A stretch of DNA of 64,000 bases. Source: Streptomyces sp. NBC_00670 (GTDB taxonomy: Bacteria > Actinomycetota > Actinomycetes > Streptomycetales > Streptomycetaceae). A program made the translations under genes and the position numbers. Below the pieces are notes generated by a model. It saw only the letters and a program-made list of their open reading frames with translations, ran no database searches and was not told where the DNA came from. Shown here one piece after another: positions 60,651 through 64,000 of this stretch. Each line of letters begins with the position of its first letter. Within the stretch, counting starts at the first letter, position 1. The stretch covers positions 7,131,001-7,195,000 of the forward strand of contig NZ_CP109017.1 in assembly GCF_036226765.1 (NCBI RefSeq), read 5' to 3'.

Positions 60651-62026
60651 CCACCACCCCCGAGACCGGGACGACGTCCGGTCGCCTGGTGCCCAAGCTC
60701 GGCCTGCTGTCCCTCGTCGTCTTCGGCCTGGCCTACATGGCACCGGCCATCGTGGTGTCGACGTTCGGCGTCATCGCGGGCACCTCCGGCGGCGTGGCGC
60801 CCACCGCCTACCTCGTCGCCACCGTGGCCATGACGCTCACCGCGCTCAGCTACGGCAAGCTGGCCCGCGACTACCCCGCCTCCGGCTCGGTCTACACCTA
60901 CGCCCGCAAGCTCCTCGGCTCCCGCATCGGCTTCCTCGCGGGCTGGGCCCTGCTCCTCGACTACCTCTTCCTGCCCATGGTCGCCTGGCTGATCCAGGCC
61001 CTCTACCTGAACGTGCAGTTCCCGGCGCTGCCGACCTGGGCCTGGCTGGTCGTCGTCATCGCCGTCACCACCCTCGTCAACGCGCTGGGCATCGTGCTGG
61101 CCGACCGCGTCAACAAGGTGCTGCTCGGGCTGACCAGCCTCGGCCTGCTGGCGCTCGTCGTGGTCTGCGTGCACACCCTGGGCGGCTCCTCCGCCTCCGA
61201 CGGGGCGCACGCGCTGTGGAACCCGGCGGCCTCCGTCGGCACCGTCACCGCCGCCGCCGCGATCGCCGCGTACTCCTTCCTCGGCTTCGACGCCATCAGC
61301 ACCCTCAGCGAGGAGGTGCGCGACCCCCAGCGCAACGTCCCGCGCGGCATCCTGCTCACGGTGATCGTCGGCGGCGGCATCTTCTTCGTCCTCTCGCTGC
61401 TGCTGCAGTGGGTGCACCCCGGCGCCGTCTTCGGCGACGAGTCCACCGCGGGCTACGAGGTGGCGATCCAGGCCGGCGGCAAGGGCTTCGCCAACGTCCT
61501 CAACGCCATCACCCTCATCGGCGGCATGGCCTCCTGCGTCGCCATCCAGGCCAGCACCAGCCGGCTGATGTACGTCATGGGGCGCGACGGCGTCCTGCCC
61601 CGCCGCACCTTCGGCACGCTGCACCCGAGGCTGCGCACCCCGCTGTTCAACCTGCTGCTCATCGCGGTGATCGGCCTCTTCGCCACCCAGCTCTCGCTGG
61701 AGACGGCCACCTCGTTCATCAACTTCGGCGCCTTCCTGGCCTTCACCCTGGTCAACGTCTGCGTCCTGACGGCCTGGGTGCGACACCGGCGTTCCGGCAA
61801 CCACCGGTCCGTGCTCACCCACGCCGTACTCCCGGTCCTCGGCGCTGCGACCGACGTCTACCTGCTCACCAAGCTCAGCCACACCGCCGTCCTGCTCGGC
61901 CTGGGCTGGCTGGTCCTCGGCATCGTCTACCTGTGCGTCCTCACCCGCGGACTGCGCCGGGAACCGCCGGAGCTCCACCTGGAGGAGACCTCTTCCGAGG
62001 GGGCCCGCGTGACCGCGCCGGAGTGA
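60647..62026 (+). CDS. APC-family amino acid/amine permease
   Basis: Transporter of 459 residues with 12 helices in the APC fold. GLLSLVVFGLAYMAPAIVVSTFGVIA (TM1) and FLGFDAISTLSEEVRDPQRNVPRGIL (TM6 and the following loop) are typical of the amino acid/polyamine group. Overlaps the amidase gene. The substrate could be putrescine, GABA or an amide; unresolved. A short polar C-terminal tail follows. Confidence 0.88.
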   Translation: MTTTPETGTTSGRLVPKLGLLSLVVFGLAYMAPAIVVSTFGVIAGTSGGVAPTAYLVATVAMTLTALSYGKLARDYPASGSVYTYARKLLGSRIGFLAGWALLLDYLFLPMVAWLIQALYLNVQFPALPTWAWLVVVIAVTTLVNALGIVLADRVNKVLLGLTSLGLLALVVVCVHTLGGSSASDGAHALWNPAASVGTVTAAAAIAAYSFLGFDAISTLSEEVRDPQRNVPRGILLTVIVGGGIFFVLSLLLQWVHPGAVFGDESTAGYEVAIQAGGKGFANVLNAITLIGGMASCVAIQASTSRLMYVMGRDGVLPRRTFGTLHPRLRTPLFNLLLIAVIGLFATQLSLETATSFINFGAFLAFTLVNVCVLTAWVRHRRSGNHRSVLTHAVLPVLGAATDVYLLTKLSHTAVLLGLGWLVLGIVYLCVLTRGLRREPPELHLEETSSEGARVTAPE

Positions 62027-62202
62027 CCCGACGGCGTACGACCACTTCCCAGGCCCCGGAGCGTCGCTCCGGGGCCTCGCCGTGTCACCGGGCCCCTTCG
62101 GGGGTGCCCGATATGTGCATGTACTCCGCAACTTGATCGCGATAGGTAGACTGTTGATCAAGATTGCCCCAAGAGATCTCAAAAACATGGAGGGGGTCAG
62201 TG
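62027..62202. promoter_or_regulatory. Leader region of the antiporter operon
   Basis: Apart from the APC terminator, this gap is AT-rich for the genome: TTGATC occurs twice (62132 and 62153) with TAGACT between, and TTGATCAA is palindromic. It likely contains the promoter of the RCK_C/antiporter operon. No c-di-AMP (ydaO) riboswitch fold is evident. Confidence 0.4.
62051..62077. terminator. Terminator after the APC permease gene
   Basis: AGGCCCCGGAGC and GCTCCGGGGCCT form a perfect 12-bp stem around GTC, 25 bases after the stop codon. Confidence 0.85.
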
Positions 62203-62688
62203 GTGAGCGCTCCACGCCTGAGCAGTACGCCGTTGCCGGGAATCGGCGTGCGGTACGACCTGACGACGAGGGAGAGGCGGCGGCTCTCGGTGGTGGCCCA
62301 CCGCGACGGCGCCCGGACGCTGAGCGCCTACCGCACGGACGACCCCGACGCCTGCGCCCTGTCGGCGCGGCTCACCGCGGGCGAGGCGGAGGCGCTCATC
62401 GATGCCCTGCGGCCCGCCCACCAGAGCCCCAGCCTGCTCTCCACGACCGAACTCGGACTGGTCGCCGAGCGCATCGAACTCGCCGCCACCTCGCACTGGA
62501 ACGGGCGGCTGCTGGGCGACACCCGGATGCGCACCGAGACCGGCGTCTCCATCGTCGCCGTCCTGCGCCTGGCCGAGGCGATCCCCTCGCCCACCCCGGA
62601 CTTCCGGCTGGCGGGCGGGGACATCCTCATCATGATCGGCACCCGCGAGGGCGTCGACGCCGCCGCGGTCATACTCGGACGGGAGTGA
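62203..62688 (+). CDS. RCK_C-domain regulator of a cation/proton antiporter (KhtT/CpeA-like)
   Basis: Cytoplasmic protein of 161 residues. The C-terminal about 85 residues form an RCK_C (TrkA-C) domain (TELGLVAERIELAATSHWNGRLLG and RLAGGDILIMIGTREGVDAAAVIL). The N-terminal part VRYDLTTRERRRLSVVAHRDGARTLSAYR is the KhtT-like beta domain. GTG at 62203 is seven bases after GGAGGGGG. Followed by a CPA2 antiporter after six bases; such RCK_C proteins gate the antiporter and in Streptomyces bind c-di-AMP. Confidence 0.88.
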   Translation: MSAPRLSSTPLPGIGVRYDLTTRERRRLSVVAHRDGARTLSAYRTDDPDACALSARLTAGEAEALIDALRPAHQSPSLLSTTELGLVAERIELAATSHWNGRLLGDTRMRTETGVSIVAVLRLAEAIPSPTPDFRLAGGDILIMIGTREGVDAAAVILGRE

Positions 62689-62694
62689 GCGCCT

Positions 62695-63945
62695 GTGCAC
62701 TCTTCCCCCGTCTTCCTCATCGAGTTCGGCAGCATCATCCTCGGCCTCGGCCTGCTCGGCCGGTTCGCCGCCCGCTTCCAGTTCTCGCCCATCCCGCTCT
62801 ATCTGCTGGCCGGCCTCGCCTTCGGGCAGGGCGGGCTGCTGCCGCTCGGCGCGAGCGAGGAGTTCGTGGCGATCGGCGCCGAGATCGGCGTCATCCTGCT
62901 GCTGCTCATGCTCGGCCTCGAATACACGGCCAGTGACCTGGTCTCCAACCTCAAGACGCAGTACCCCGCCGGGCTCGTCGACGCCGCGCTGAACGCCCTC
63001 CCGGGCGCCGTCGCGGCCCTGCTGCTCGGCTGGGGGCCGGTGGCGGCGGTGGTGCTCGCCGGGGTCACCTGGGTCTCCTCCTCCGGCGTCATCGCCAAGG
63101 TCCTCGGCGACCTCGGGCGGCTCGGCAACCGCGAGACACCGACGATCCTGAGCATCCTCGTCCTCGAGGACCTCTCGATGGCCGTCTACCTGCCCATCGT
63201 CACCGCGCTGCTCGCCGGGTCGGGGCTCGCGGCCGGCAGCCTCACCCTGGCCATCGCGCTCGGCGTCGCCGGGCTGGTTCTCGTCCTCGCCGTGCGGTAC
63301 GGGCGGCTGGTCTCCCGGTTCGTCTCCAGCGACGACCCGGAGAAGCTGCTCCTTGTGGTGCTCGGGCTCACGCTGGTGATCGCCGGGCTGGCGCAGCAGT
63401 TGCAGGTGTCGGCGGCGGTCGGCGCGTTCCTCGTGGGCATCGCGCTCTCCGGCGAGGTCGCCGAGGGCGCGCACCATCTGCTCGCGCCGCTGCGGGACCT
63501 CTTCGCGGCCGTCTTCTTCGTCTTCTTCGGCCTGCACACCGACCCCACCAGCATTCCGCCGGTGCTGCTTCCGGCGCTCGCGCTGGCCGTGGTCACCGCG
63601 CTGACGAAGATCGCCACGGGGTACTGGGCCGCGAAGCGGGCCGGGGTCTCGGCGGGGGCGCGCTGGCGGGCGGGCGGCACGCTCGTCGCCCGCGGCGAGT
63701 TCTCCATCGTCATCGCCGGGCTCGCGGTGACGGCCGGCATCGAACCGTCGCTCGGGCCGCTGGCCACGGCGTACGTACTCATCCTGGTCGTCGTCGGCCC
63801 GCTCACGGCCCGCTTCACGGAACCGGTCGCGCTGCGGATCACGGGGCGCCGGCGCGCCCCCGCGAACCGCCGCGACACGGATGCGGGGGACCCGCGCCCC
63901 CACGAGTCACTGGACACCCCGGAAGACACGGCGGCCCACCCCTGA
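62695..63945 (+). CDS. CPA2-family K+(Na+)/H+ antiporter (KhtU/CpeB-like)
   Basis: Membrane antiporter of 416 residues with about 12-13 helices. Ion-binding region includes GAEIGVILLLLMLGLEY and SSSGVIAKVLGDLG and a SILVLEDLSMAVYLPIV motif; the C-terminal tail after residue 385 is polar and short, without RCK_N domain. GTG at 62695 six bases after the RCK_C gene. Forms a potassium efflux system with the preceding protein. Confidence 0.9.
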   Translation: MHSSPVFLIEFGSIILGLGLLGRFAARFQFSPIPLYLLAGLAFGQGGLLPLGASEEFVAIGAEIGVILLLLMLGLEYTASDLVSNLKTQYPAGLVDAALNALPGAVAALLLGWGPVAAVVLAGVTWVSSSGVIAKVLGDLGRLGNRETPTILSILVLEDLSMAVYLPIVTALLAGSGLAAGSLTLAIALGVAGLVLVLAVRYGRLVSRFVSSDDPEKLLLVVLGLTLVIAGLAQQLQVSAAVGAFLVGIALSGEVAEGAHHLLAPLRDLFAAVFFVFFGLHTDPTSIPPVLLPALALAVVTALTKIATGYWAAKRAGVSAGARWRAGGTLVARGEFSIVIAGLAVTAGIEPSLGPLATAYVLILVVVGPLTARFTEPVALRITGRRRAPANRRDTDAGDPRPHESLDTPEDTAAHP

Positions 63946-64000
63946 CACCGGCGCGCGCCCCCATCGCACCGGGGTGCGGCCCGGCGGTGCCCTGCGGCAG

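Noticed and set aside
1..64000. CRISPR array, prophage or integrative element
   Set aside because: No regularly spaced repeats with unique spacers, no integrase, transposase or phage structural genes were found.

Overview
The window is a very GC-rich actinobacterial chromosome segment and almost certainly comes from a Streptomyces. The support is strong third-position GC, frequent GTG and a TTG start codon, a DmdR/IdeR-type iron box, several copies of a GC palindrome family that I associate with Streptomyces intergenic regions, and typical Streptomyces families (DUF574 methyltransferase, SpoIIE-type phosphatase with a C-terminal ATPase domain, Ku, PucR and DUF2267 proteins). I annotate 60 intact genes, one decayed two-gene locus, a candidate structured RNA, and several operators, terminators and repeats. 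I see no rRNA, canonical tRNA, CRISPR array, prophage or intact insertion sequence.

Layout. 0-7 kb: a minus-strand operon of glutamate decarboxylase, class II glutamine amidotransferase and a small CxxC protein; a ProP-type osmolyte transporter; a lipoprotein with a PCu(A)C-like fold. 7-15 kb: a plus-strand catabolic-looking cluster of a ThDP enzyme, an enolase-superfamily enzyme and a 1053-residue FAD/Fe-S/CCG fusion, followed by a PucR regulator. 15.5-16.3 kb: fused remnants of a YCII gene and an ECF sigma gene. 16-25 kb: secreted GH43 arabinanase, DHA2 exporter, large SpoIIE phosphatase, methyltransferase and small stress-like proteins. 25-35 kb: a hydroxyacid dehydrogenase, two Old Yellow Enzymes (the second beside a divergent MerR), a UPF0718/TIGR03943 permease pair, a BlaI/M56 pair and TerB; the TerB-DinB gap holds a palindrome and a candidate RNA with an excellent terminator. 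35-43 kb: an SGNH hydrolase with a TetR, then an aromatic acid operon (benzoylformate decarboxylase, benzaldehyde dehydrogenase, AAHS transporter) divergent from a LysR. 43-49 kb: cyclophilin, a second ProP transporter, Ku, a coiled-coil protein, an anti-sigma-type ATPase and an acetate-transporter-like protein. 49-55 kb: paaK-paaI divergent from paaABCDE (phenylacetate catabolism). 55-59 kb: an iron-siderophore ABC operon with a fused permease under an iron box. 59-64 kb: TetR divergent from a nitrilase-family amidase and an APC permease, then an RCK_C protein with a CPA2 antiporter.

How the genes work together. The mdlC-type operon should turn benzoylformate into benzoate, and the paa operon opens phenylacetate; together they make 37-55 kb an aromatic catabolism region. 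The glutamine amidotransferase/GAD operon could feed glutamate to GABA formation with proton consumption. The RCK_C/CPA2 pair and the two ProP transporters fit ion and osmotic homeostasis.

Two structural signals stand out. Four genes (PucR regulator, first OYE, DinB, Ku) have tandem repeats that begin in the last codons and continue past the stop, and a fifth (coiled-coil protein) ends in a perfect inverted repeat. The 32.0-32.4 kb gap carries a plus-strand promoter-like -10, a multi-hairpin segment and a 14-bp GAAA-loop terminator, a strong candidate for an unannotated small RNA.
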